Assembly: GCA_050945815.1 (NCBI GenBank)
Contig: JBMNTQ010000123.1
Coordinates: 1 to 5,965 of the forward strand
DNA: 5,965 nucleotides
Origin: JBMNTQ01 sp050945815
Lineage (GTDB): Bacteria; Bacillota; Clostridia; Christensenellales; JBMNTQ01
Reading direction: 5' to 3'
The notes beneath the pieces are model-generated. The model had not been told where the DNA came from. It saw only the letters and a program-made list of their open reading frames with translations, and did no database searches. Position numbers and translations under genes: made by a program. Of the stretch, positions 1 to 5,711 are shown piece by piece. How positions within the stretch are numbered: the first letter of the stretch is position 1; each line of letters begins with the position of its first letter.

Positions 1-350
1 ATGGACGGGGGATTTCCCTGTTTGCGGAGTGTTCCGGGGCGACTAAGGCGACTTACCCTGTTATTGAGAAGGGTTTGGCTATTAATGGGAAGGCTGTGCA
101 AATCGGCCATACAATAGGAAAGACTCCCATCGACCTGTATCCCTTCCAGTTTAACGCTTGTTCGATCAGCGGCTCGAACGGACAGTCGGGCCACGGGATT
201 TATACGGACGTGATTTCTCTGATGGCCAGCGGACGGATCGATATGCGCAAGGCGGTGACTGGGCGGGTGAGCCTGGACAATATCATGGAGGGGCTGAAGA
301 CCGGCGCGAATGCTACTGGAGGCAAAGTGCTTGTGATTCCGGGAATGTAG
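1..350 (+). CDS. iolM: Zinc-dependent dehydrogenase, C-terminal part; probable scyllo-inosose 3-dehydrogenase (5' end outside window)
   Basis: The frame is open from base 3 (bases 1-2 finish a codon) to the TAG at 348-350, giving 115 residues with no start in view, so this is the C-terminal third of a longer protein. Visible features are typical of the second half of medium-chain (MDR) alcohol dehydrogenases: the coenzyme-domain strand ending in AECSG (fragment residues 8-12), then a glycine-rich stretch SNGQSGHG and VISLMASG, and a final short strand. From memory, the SGHG...VISLMASG block matches Thermotoga maritima TM0412 (IolM), which oxidises scyllo-inosose to 3-dehydro-scyllo-inosose with NAD+. 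The catalytic-zinc region lies upstream and cannot be checked. The iolN-like gene follows after 43 bases, which strongly supports this assignment. A TTG inside the frame at 75 would start in the middle of the coenzyme domain and is not a real start. Family confidence is high; substrate assignment is moderate. Confidence 0.78.
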   Translation, partial: GRGISLFAECSGATKATYPVIEKGLAINGKAVQIGHTIGKTPIDLYPFQFNACSISGSNGQSGHGIYTDVISLMASGRIDMRKAVTGRVSLDNIMEGLKTGANATGGKVLVIPGM

Positions 351-393
351 GAGACATTCTGAGTAATATATTCAAAAATGGAGGTATGTGTAG

Positions 394-1353
394 ATGTCAA
401 AATGGCAAATTCCCGCAAAAGGCGGACATATGGAGCAGAACACTGGAGTTTATTTCCAAAATATGACCAACAAGGACGCAGCGGAACGGCTGAAGAAGAA
501 CGACGTAATTTTAATCCCCGTCGGTTCTACGGAAAACCATGGCCCCAGCGCCCCTTACGGCGAGGATACGTATCTGGACACCCGCCTGTGTGAGCAGGTT
601 GCTTTGGCTACCGGCTGTACGGTGGCGCAGCCTATATGGTATGGCTCGCACCCGTATCATCATTTGGGGATGCCCGGCACGGTTATGATTCCGGAAGAAA
701 TTTTAGCGGACTACCTTTGCTATGTGTTTGCAGGCTTCTGGAACACCGGGTTCCGCAAGATCATCGTTGTGAACGGCCACGGTCAGGACTATGTAATTCC
801 GCTGGCAATCCATAAATTCGGCAAGAAATTCCAGGTTCCCGGCATTATTCTGTATGTGCATTTCTGGAACTGCGCGAAAGAGCAGTTGGATACTGTGGAC
901 AAAGGCGGCCCCTTCCAGACACCCTTTGTTCATGCGGACGAAGTGGAACAATCCTATTCCTTGGCTTTGTTCCCCGAACTTTGCAGGCAGGAAGACGCTG
1001 TGGAAACAAAACCTGCCCCCATGCTGCCTCCGGGGCACATCAACAACTCTGCTGAACGCGGCGTAGGCCCCATTAAATGGTACAATGCGTATGGCTCGGT
1101 GGGCATGGAGTGTATCTGTACGCCGGAAGGTGTAATTGGAAACGCTAAGCTGGCTGATGCGGAGAAAGCCCGGGTAGGCGTTGAGCGCACCTTGGACTAC
1201 CTTGAGAAGCTGGTTAATGATATTCTGGAGAAATATCCTGCCGGTGAGCTACCGCCTATCGATAAGGTTACCCAGCGTAAGCGTGAAGATATCGAAGCGG
1301 TTATTAAGGGCCCGACCAATGGCGGACGCCATATCTATACTCTAACCTATTAA
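394..1353 (+). CDS. iolN: Creatininase-superfamily hydrolase; probable 3-dehydro-scyllo-inosose hydrolase
   Basis: This is a 319-residue cytoplasmic metal-dependent hydrolase. The creatininase fold signature is complete: PVGSTENHG (42-50) supplies E47 and H49, GEDT (56-59) supplies D58, VVNGHGQ (125-131) supplies H129, and HADEVEQS (180-187) supplies E183, together a plausible two-metal site. Residues such as WYGSHPYHHLGMPG (82-95) and the opening MSKWQIPAKGGHM match, from memory, Thermotoga maritima TM0413 (IolN), which hydrolyses the cyclic diketone 3-dehydro-scyllo-inosose to 5-dehydro-L-gluconate. Length and the polar C-terminal extension beyond a usual creatininase (about 250 residues) also fit IolN. 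The ATG at 394 is preceded by GGAGG at 380-384 with nine bases between. An ATG at 378 is in another frame. The gene lies between two zinc dehydrogenases in a tight operon, so creatinine turnover is unlikely. Other creatininase-like amidohydrolase activity is the main alternative. Confidence 0.85.
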   Translation: MSKWQIPAKGGHMEQNTGVYFQNMTNKDAAERLKKNDVILIPVGSTENHGPSAPYGEDTYLDTRLCEQVALATGCTVAQPIWYGSHPYHHLGMPGTVMIPEEILADYLCYVFAGFWNTGFRKIIVVNGHGQDYVIPLAIHKFGKKFQVPGIILYVHFWNCAKEQLDTVDKGGPFQTPFVHADEVEQSYSLALFPELCRQEDAVETKPAPMLPPGHINNSAERGVGPIKWYNAYGSVGMECICTPEGVIGNAKLADAEKARVGVERTLDYLEKLVNDILEKYPAGELPPIDKVTQRKREDIEAVIKGPTNGGRHIYTLTY

Positions 1354-1386
1354 TTCTGGTACAAATTTAATGTAGGAGGTTGTTTC

Positions 1387-2439
1387 ATGAAAGCAAAAAT
1401 TTCCTTTATGTATGGCCCGCACGATCTGCGAATTGAAGAAGTAGAGCTTCCCCCGTTGAAACCGGATCAGGTATTGGTGAAAATGGGCGCTTGTGGGATT
1501 TGTGGTTCAGACGTGGAATGCCTGGAAGGCGAATCTGCGGAAGGCCGCTACGACATTGGCCCTTTTACTCCTGGTCATGAGTGGGGCGGGCAGATTGTGG
1601 AGATTGGCAGCGAAGTTGACGGACTGAAAGTGGGCGACAAGGTGACTGGGGATTGTGTCCTGGCCTGTGGGAAATGCGATAACTGTAAGCGCGGTTTGAT
1701 GCCTTCCGCTTGCCTGAATATGCGTGAGCTGGGCTTTCGGCCGGATTCGCCCGGCGGCTTTGGTGAATACCTGATCCTTGAGGACCGGTATACCCATAAG
1801 TTCCCGGATGAATGGAGCTATGAGATGGGCGCCTGGATTGAGAACTTCTCCGTTGCCTACTTTGGCATCTGGGGCAATGGCGGCTATGTGGACGCTTCGG
1901 ATAATGTGGTCGTCATTGGCGCGGGCCCTATCGGTATCTCTGCTGCTATGACTGCGAAAACCTCCGGCGCGAAGGTGATTGTGGTGGATCCTTTCAAGGC
2001 GCGCCGGGACAACGTTTTGAAATATGGTGCGGACTATGCTCTGGATCCGACTGTGCGTCCTATTCGCGAGCAGGTGGACGAACTGACGAACGGACGCGGC
2101 GGCTCGGTGGTTGTGGAATGCTCTGGCAATGACATTGGGATTGCTTCGGCGTTTGATATTGCCGGCCATAGTGCTCGGGTTCGCTTGATCGGCCACTCTG
2201 TTGGCAGGAAAGTGCCTGCGGAGCTGGGCCTGACCATCTGGAAGACTTTGAATATCACAGGCTCTGGCGGGACGAAGACATTCTTACCGCGTACCATTGA
2301 CTTTATGACTCAGATGGCGGGTAAGTATGATTTCGACGCATTGAATTCGCACCACTTCAAGTTTGACCAATTACTTGAAGCGTTTGATGTTGCGACCAAC
2401 GATAAAGCCAATGCGCTGAAAGTTATGATTACTTTCTAA
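1387..2439 (+). CDS. Zinc-dependent MDR alcohol/polyol dehydrogenase, substrate unknown, in inositol operon
   Basis: This is a complete 350-residue NAD(P)-dependent medium-chain dehydrogenase of the sorbitol/threonine dehydrogenase type. The N-terminal GroES-like domain carries CGICGSD (C39 as catalytic zinc ligand), GHE (H64, E65) and a structural-zinc cluster C94, C97, C100, C109. The last gap is eight residues, where seven is more usual. E152 in the WIENFSV segment is the likely further catalytic-zinc ligand. The Rossmann domain has VVIGAGPIG (175-183) and an acidic residue, D201, at the end of the second strand, which in this family favours NAD+ over NADP+. The VECSG motif (243-247) follows. 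The ATG at 1387 sits six bases after AGGAGGT (1374-1380) and 33 bases after the iolN stop. Co-transcription suggests oxidation or reduction of an inositol, inosose or keto-hexonate. It is not a duplicate of the upstream dehydrogenase: the two C-termini differ clearly. I do not recognise the exact subfamily. Confidence 0.88.
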   Translation: MKAKISFMYGPHDLRIEEVELPPLKPDQVLVKMGACGICGSDVECLEGESAEGRYDIGPFTPGHEWGGQIVEIGSEVDGLKVGDKVTGDCVLACGKCDNCKRGLMPSACLNMRELGFRPDSPGGFGEYLILEDRYTHKFPDEWSYEMGAWIENFSVAYFGIWGNGGYVDASDNVVVIGAGPIGISAAMTAKTSGAKVIVVDPFKARRDNVLKYGADYALDPTVRPIREQVDELTNGRGGSVVVECSGNDIGIASAFDIAGHSARVRLIGHSVGRKVPAELGLTIWKTLNITGSGGTKTFLPRTIDFMTQMAGKYDFDALNSHHFKFDQLLEAFDVATNDKANALKVMITF

Positions 2440-2511
2440 TCTGGATCGGCTCGTTTTCGGCGGCTTTGCTGCCGGCAACAGACGAAGAATGAGTTTGCTT
2501 CTTCCTTCCAT

Positions 2512-2552
2512 TACGGCCATTGCTGTCCTAGGTTATGGAGGCAATGGCCGTA
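2512..2552. repeat. Perfect 12-bp inverted repeat (hairpin)
   Basis: TACGGCCATTGC (2512-2523) is repeated exactly as its reverse complement GCAATGGCCGTA (2541-2552). Inside the loop TCC/GGA and TA/TA can pair further. The stem is GC-rich and would be stable in RNA from either strand. Neither side carries a T run, so a simple intrinsic terminator is not supported. It starts 72 bases after the end of the dehydrogenase operon and may act as a 3' stabilising or processing hairpin, or be a dispersed intergenic repeat. Confidence 0.7.
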
Positions 2553-2650
2553 GGATGGGACGAGAATGGGACACGCACGCTGCATGGGGGATACTCTGTG
2601 GGGCTTGAAACAGAAATAACGGAAAAGTGTTTTTTGGTTATTTTTCTCCT

Positions 2651-2686
2651 TATAAACGCTTATTGCTAGGGCAATAGGCGTTTATG
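2651..2686. repeat. 16-bp inverted repeat with 4-base loop (hairpin)
   Basis: TAAACGCTTATTGC (2653-2666) pairs with GCAATAGGCGTTTA (2671-2684) across the loop TAGG; a single T-G pair is the only non-Watson-Crick pair in these 14. An outer A-T and a T-G pair extend it to 16. There is no T run after it on either strand (T-rich sequence lies before it on the + strand), so its role is unclear: possibly a 3' end, a protein site or a repeat. Confidence 0.65.
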
Positions 2687-2692
2687 CTATAT

Positions 2693-2722
2693 TTGGAAGA
2701 ACGGCAGGGCTGTTTTTTCCAA
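2693..2722 (+). terminator. Possible intrinsic terminator
   Basis: A stem made of AACGGC (2700-2705) and GCTGTT (2709-2714), with loop AGG and one G-T pair, is followed by six T residues (2713-2718). Pairing can extend outward through the A/T segment to TTGG (2693-2696) with CCAA (2719-2722), leaving one bulged T. Shape and T run fit Rho-independent termination on the + strand, possibly ending transcripts from the inositol operon, though it lies about 260 bases beyond the last gene. Confidence 0.42.
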
Positions 2723-2932
2723 AACAATAGGATAAATGCAGCTGTTTGGATTGGAATAGAGGTATAGTTGCACAAAAACACGGAAAGAGTTGGTGGTTTT
2801 TTTGTGAAGAACATAGGCTTGTACGGATTGGCCTTTCTTTGCAGCTGAGTTGTTTGGGTTGATTGCTCTTGCAAGAGTATGCTGCAGATGGCGCTTTTAC
2901 GGACTTATTTTCCCTAAGTTCTGCATAGATAT

Positions 2933-2940
2933 AGGAAGGT
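2933..2940 (+). promoter_or_regulatory. Candidate ribosome binding site ahead of the CAP gene, in ambiguous position
   Basis: AGGAAGGT (2933-2940) is the best Shine-Dalgarno match before the CAP gene, but it is 20 bases from the ATG at 2961. It lies at translation distance from the ATG at 2944, which opens a tiny frame ending in TGA at 2977-2979. That TGA overlaps a GTG at 2976 in the CAP frame. The site therefore leaves the CAP start unsettled. Confidence 0.4.
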
Positions 2941-2960
2941 ATGATGCCGTCGTTTGATGG

Positions 2961-3563
2961 ATGCTTTGGACTGGGGTGATAGGTGTGGGGCGGAGGCAGA
3001 TTGGGCTGCGAGAGATCGTGGTAACCTTGTTGTGCGTGATGATGGCGGTATGCTTGGCCTATGGGCGGTTGGAGAGACAGGAAGGCGGTGTTGTGGACAG
3101 AGGAATTGGGATTGTTGGCCAGCCGGTGGGGAGGAGTGATGGCGGGGAAGCTTTTTCCGGCCGGGTTCTGGAGCTGGTTAACCAGGAACGGGTGCGTTTT
3201 GGACTGGGGCTGCTTGGAATAGACAGGCGGGCAGAGGCGGTGGCGATGGGGAAGAGCCGGGAGATGTATGAGAGAAACTACTTTGACCATGTTTCTCCTT
3301 ATAGTGGCGATTTACCCCAACAGTTTGAGCGATTTGGCGGAATTATTCTGGGGCAGGGATATAGTAGCATCGGCGAAAATATTGCTTGGATGCGCGGTTA
3401 TACGCTGGAGGAGATCAGCGCTGAACTGTTGATGGAAAAATGGATGGCCAGCCCCGGACACAGGGAGAATATTCTGAATGCGGCCTATACGCATATGGGG
3501 ACGGCTGTTTGCTTCGGCGAGAAGGGCGCTTTTGCAGCGCAGGAATTTGTTGCGGCAGACTGA
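2961..3563 (+). CDS. CAP/SCP-domain (YkwD-like) secreted or membrane-anchored protein
   Basis: The product is up to 200 residues long. A hydrophobic segment at about residues 19-35 (IVVTLLCVMMAVCLAYG), preceded by basic residues, looks like a signal peptide or N-terminal anchor. After a glycine-rich linker, the CAP domain spans about 65-197: VLELVNQER (69-77), YFDHVSP (107-113) with H110, SIGENIAW (136-143) with E139, and WMASPGHRENIL (161-172) with H167. H110, E139 and H167 correspond to conserved CAP cavity residues. The closing strand around AAQEF is present, so the domain looks complete. Bacterial CAP proteins of this kind act outside the cell; their biochemical role is mostly unknown. 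The start is uncertain: the ATG at 2961 has no good ribosome binding site, an in-frame TGA at 2955-2957 prevents extension, and GTG at 2976 or 2985 are alternatives that keep the signal segment. Confidence 0.85.
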   Translation: MLWTGVIGVGRRQIGLREIVVTLLCVMMAVCLAYGRLERQEGGVVDRGIGIVGQPVGRSDGGEAFSGRVLELVNQERVRFGLGLLGIDRRAEAVAMGKSREMYERNYFDHVSPYSGDLPQQFERFGGIILGQGYSSIGENIAWMRGYTLEEISAELLMEKWMASPGHRENILNAAYTHMGTAVCFGEKGAFAAQEFVAAD

Positions 3564-3745
3564 AGATTATGGCTGGCAGGCTGGGTAAAGATAGGTGTGT
3601 AAAATGCCTTAGGTTATGGTACATCACGGGAGTATGAGCGTCGCTTTATTCCTGTTGCTAACTTTATACTAGCGAGGCAAAACGCGCACTTTTTCTATAA
3701 GGTTCAATTAAATGAACAATCCTACAAACATCGGTATGTTAACGA

Positions 3746-3774
3746 TTGCTAGAAAGAAATAATTATGATATAAT
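3746..3774 (+). promoter_or_regulatory. Sigma-A type promoter for tRNA-Arg
   Basis: TTGCTA (3746-3751) and a perfect TATAAT (3769-3774) are separated by exactly 17 bases of A-rich sequence. Transcription would start near 3781, about 50 bases before the mature tRNA. The region upstream carries two short dyads: GTTCA/TGAAC (3702-3706, 3713-3717) and AACAT/ATGTT (3727-3731, 3736-3740). Either could be fortuitous in this A/T-rich stretch. Confidence 0.8.
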
Positions 3775-3829
3775 ACTTTTTGTTGATTTCCTCATGCTGG
3801 ATGGCAGTTGGCATGAAGAAACGCTATGT

Positions 3830-3906
3830 GTGCCCGTAGCTCAGCTGGATAGAGTGTCAGACTCCGACTCTGAAGGTCGCAGGTTCAAATCCTGTCGGGC
3901 ATACCA
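3830..3906 (+). tRNA. tRNA-Arg (anticodon CCG), CCA encoded
   Basis: A full 77-base cloverleaf can be drawn. The acceptor arm is GTGCCCG (3830-3836) with CGGGCAT (3896-3902), including a G-U first pair. The D arm is GCTC/GAGT (3839-3842, 3852-3855). The anticodon arm is TCAGA/TCTGA (3857-3861, 3869-3873) with loop CTCCGAC and anticodon CCG at 3864-3866, reading CGG (arginine). The T arm is GCAGG/CCTGT around TTCAAAT (3884-3890). The discriminator is A3903, followed by encoded CCA (3904-3906). The gene is intact even though a mobile element appears to begin within about 50 bases of its 3' end. A minus-strand frame across it is spurious. Confidence 0.95.
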
Positions 3907-3940
3907 AGACGAAAAAGGCTCACGAAAGCTGTCCTCACAT

Positions 3941-3957
3941 AGGGATTTGATATCCCT
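3941..3957. repeat. Short 6-bp dyad between tRNA and element terminator
   Basis: AGGGAT (3941-3946) and ATCCCT (3952-3957) form a perfect dyad with a five-base spacer, right beside the larger terminator stem. It lies in the 52-base stretch between the tRNA 3' end and that terminator, where the end of the mobile element is expected. It could be part of a recombinase binding site, but this is inference from position only. Confidence 0.4.
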
Positions 3958-3958
3958 G

Positions 3959-4000
3959 AAAAATCCGGCATAGTCGTAAATTGCGGCTATGCCGGATTTT
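3959..4000 (-). terminator. Intrinsic terminator of the recombinase transcript, possibly bidirectional
   Basis: AAATCCGGCATAG (3961-3973) and CTATGCCGGATTT (3987-3999) are exact reverse complements. A further outer A-T pair (3960 with 4000) and three inner pairs (3974-3976 with 3984-3986) give a stem of about 17 pairs with a 7-base loop. On the minus strand the stem runs into TTTTT (complement of 3959-3963). On the plus strand it ends in TTTT (3997-4000), so it could also stop the tRNA transcript. The recombinase frame's final TAG (3987-3989) lies inside the stem. Confidence 0.8.
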
Positions 4001-4373
4001 CGTCCATTTTCGGAAAATCTATCGCTCCGATGCAATTGTAAATAATTTTAATCCGCTGGGTGCGGACACCATCGACCTTTTCAGCCTTGTACACGATTAT
4101 CTTTTCGATGAAGTCTCGAATAATCTCACCGCTTAACTCCGTAATTTCCGTGTACTTGCGTACGATTTTGAGGAAACGGTCAATGTTCAAATTCTGCTCC
4201 TTTGCGGCATCGAGCGTCTGTTTTAGTTCCGTGGCCGTCTCCACAAGGCTTTTCTGCTCAGTTTCATAGTCCGCTGACATCTTGTAGAAACGTTCCTCCG
4301 AAATTGTCTCCGTTACACGATCTTCATAAAGTTTCTTCATGATTTTATCCAGTGTGGCGATTCGCGCCTGTCC
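3987..4373 (-). pseudogene. C-terminal remainder of the serine recombinase, after an in-frame TAG
   Basis: This stretch continues the recombinase in the same frame directly after the TAG at 4374-4376, for 128 codons before a terminal TAG. It is clearly the same protein: a charged, helix-forming segment (QARIATLDKIMKKLYEDRV, then SEERFYKMSADYETEQKSL) fits the coiled coil of large serine recombinases. The end (RFLKIVRKYTEITELSG through IKIIYNCIGAIDF) fits the DUF4368-type C-terminal region. An ATG at 4338-4340 could in theory start a 117-residue fragment, but no ribosome binding site precedes it and no function is known for such a fragment alone. The well-kept sequence suggests the break is recent, or that a stop-codon suppression or sequencing error is involved. 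Confidence 0.75.
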
Positions 4374-4376
4374 CTA
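4374..4376 (-). other. In-frame premature stop codon (TAG) inside the recombinase
   Basis: On the minus strand the reading is GAG TAG GGA CAG, with the same frame open and recombinase-like on both sides. A single base change from CAG (Gln) or AAG (Lys) would create it. There is no insertion or deletion around it. Confidence 0.85.
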
Positions 4377-5654
4377 CTCATATTCCTTCTGCGCCATACG
4401 CAGGTCTTCGGCAATCCGCTTTTCTGAACTTCTCGTAGCGGCTGCAATGAAATCTCGCTCGTGTTCCTTTACAAATGTTACGACCTGCTGCAAATCGTCA
4501 AGTACCAGTTCCTCAATGATCACATTGCGTATCTGGTGCGAGCTGCACAGACCCTTCTTCTTACGATAGGTAGCGCAGACGAAATATTCCTTGTCGTGCG
4601 TCCAGTCGTTGGCTCTGGCCTGATACAGCTTAGCACCACAGTCGGCACAGAACATCATGCCGGAGAATACACCCATTTCACCCATACGGGACGGTCTGCG
4701 CTTGCCCTCTCGGATTTTCTGGACGGTTTCCCAAACTTGTTCATCAATGATGGCTTCGTGCGTATTTTCAAAGACCATCCAATCTTCGGGATTGTTCCAA
4801 ATTTTCTCTTTGCTCTTGTAGGACTTTTTGCGTGTCGTGAAATTCACCGTGTGTCCCAAATACTCGACTTTTGCGAGAATGTCTGCTACCGTCCGAGCGT
4901 GCCATACATAAGGTGATTCTGTCTGCTTGGCGGGAGTATTAATCCCCATACCATTCAGGTGTACTGAAGGTGTTTCAAATTGACTCTTTTCAAGGCTTTT
5001 CGCTATCTGCGTAGGTCCAAATCCTTCCATGCACATTTTGAAAATAGCCTTGACCACTTCGGCTGCTTCTGCGTCAACAATCCAGTGCATTTTGTCCTCC
5101 GGGTCTTTTATGTACCCGTAGGGTGGATTGGTGCAGAGCGGCTTGCCTGACTCTCCCTTGGCTTTGAACACAGCGCGTATTTTCTTGCTCGTATCCTTGG
5201 CGTACCATTCGTTTATTATGTTCAGAAAGGGAGTGAAATCACTTTCCTGCTGGTTTGCGCTGTCCACACCGTTGCTGACGGCAATGAAGCGAACATCAGC
5301 ATTGGGGTACGCAACTTCAGTGTAATAGCCGACTTTCAGATAATCTCGACCCAGCCTCGACATATCTTTTACGATAATCGTACCGATTCGTCCTTCATCC
5401 ATCTCGACTAACATGCGCTGGAAATCCGGTCTTTCAAAGTTTGTCCCGCTGTATCCATCGTCTACAAAATACACCGTGTTGAGAAAACCATTGTCGTCTG
5501 CATACTTCTTCAAAATATCCTTCTGGTTCACAATCGAATTGCTGTCTCCCGCAAGCTCGTCGTCACGGGATAATCTGCAATAGAGAGCCGTGATTTTTGT
5601 TGTGTCTATCGTTGCGGTTTGTGTGCGCTTGCCGCTTGTATGCTGTCTATACAT
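4374..5654 (-). CDS. Large serine recombinase of a mobile element, cut short by a premature TAG
   Basis: The 426-residue product is the N-terminal three quarters of a site-specific DNA recombinase, about 554 codons long if read through the stop. The resolvase/invertase catalytic domain (about 20-165) shows YCRLS with nucleophile S29, DDGYSGTNFERP (65-76) and KDMSRLGRD (96-104) with R100 and R103. The recombinase domain follows (about 175-310, including NPPYGY at 176-181), then a zinc ribbon with C336, C339, C360 and C370. The frame stops in the coiled coil, at KEYE. It resembles the TnpX/TndX group of clostridial transposons, which excise and integrate via a circular intermediate. The ATG at 5654 has GGAGG at 5667-5663, eight bases away. 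The TnpW-like gene lies 57 bases upstream on the same strand. Without its C-terminal part the protein may bind DNA poorly or lose directional control; activity is uncertain. Confidence 0.88.
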   Translation of the reverse strand: MYRQHTSGKRTQTATIDTTKITALYCRLSRDDELAGDSNSIVNQKDILKKYADDNGFLNTVYFVDDGYSGTNFERPDFQRMLVEMDEGRIGTIIVKDMSRLGRDYLKVGYYTEVAYPNADVRFIAVSNGVDSANQQESDFTPFLNIINEWYAKDTSKKIRAVFKAKGESGKPLCTNPPYGYIKDPEDKMHWIVDAEAAEVVKAIFKMCMEGFGPTQIAKSLEKSQFETPSVHLNGMGINTPAKQTESPYVWHARTVADILAKVEYLGHTVNFTTRKKSYKSKEKIWNNPEDWMVFENTHEAIIDEQVWETVQKIREGKRRPSRMGEMGVFSGMMFCADCGAKLYQARANDWTHDKEYFVCATYRKKKGLCSSHQIRNVIIEELVLDDLQQVVTFVKEHERDFIAAATRSSEKRIAEDLRMAQKEYE

Positions 5655-5711
5655 TTTATCATCCTCCGTTTCCGACAGTCTTCAAGCGTAGGCAGCATGT
5701 ATATTACCGTA

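Larger units (their letters stand above)
2440..2960. other. Intergenic region of about 520 bases, no convincing gene, several inverted repeats
   Basis: No open frame here has both a ribosome binding site and protein-like composition. A long minus-strand frame overlapping its right half is the complement of the CAP gene and is rich in proline, serine and histidine, as such shadows are. What the stretch does hold is secondary structure: a weak 7-pair stem just after the operon (2458-2464 with 2468-2474, TTT loop, no T run), two stronger hairpins and a terminator-like hairpin (listed separately), an imperfect A/T-rich dyad (2771-2781 with 2796-2806, one mismatch), and a perfect 12-base palindrome at 2866-2877. 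It separates the inositol operon from the CAP gene, so the two are probably separate transcription units. I could not fix a promoter for the CAP gene with confidence. Confidence 0.6.

Noticed and set aside
1507..2196. 229-codon minus-strand frame inside the second dehydrogenase
   Set aside because: It is a shadow of a complete MDR gene with all zinc and cofactor motifs, and it has no convincing ribosome binding site or domain.
2566..2619. Short frame reading MGHARCMGDTLWGLKQK
   Set aside because: It has only 17 codons, no clear ribosome binding site and no recognisable feature.
2682..3290. Long minus-strand frame opposite the CAP gene
   Set aside because: Its composition is rich in Pro, Ser and His with no recognisable domain, while the opposite strand encodes a clear CAP domain.
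2440..3960. CRISPR array or tandem repeat
   Set aside because: No regularly spaced direct repeats were seen, only isolated inverted repeats.
3841..4035. Minus-strand frame containing RQDLNLRPSESESD
   Set aside because: It is the complement of the tRNA-Arg gene. This peptide is a well-known false product of tRNA antisense strands.
4060..4569. Plus-strand frames with hydrophobic, serine-rich composition
   Set aside because: They are antisense to the recombinase coiled coil, where lysine- and glutamate-rich helices commonly give Ser/Phe/Leu-rich shadows.
4461..4916. 151-codon plus-strand frame inside the recombinase
   Set aside because: It is antisense to the recombinase zinc-ribbon region, and no domain or ribosome binding site is seen.
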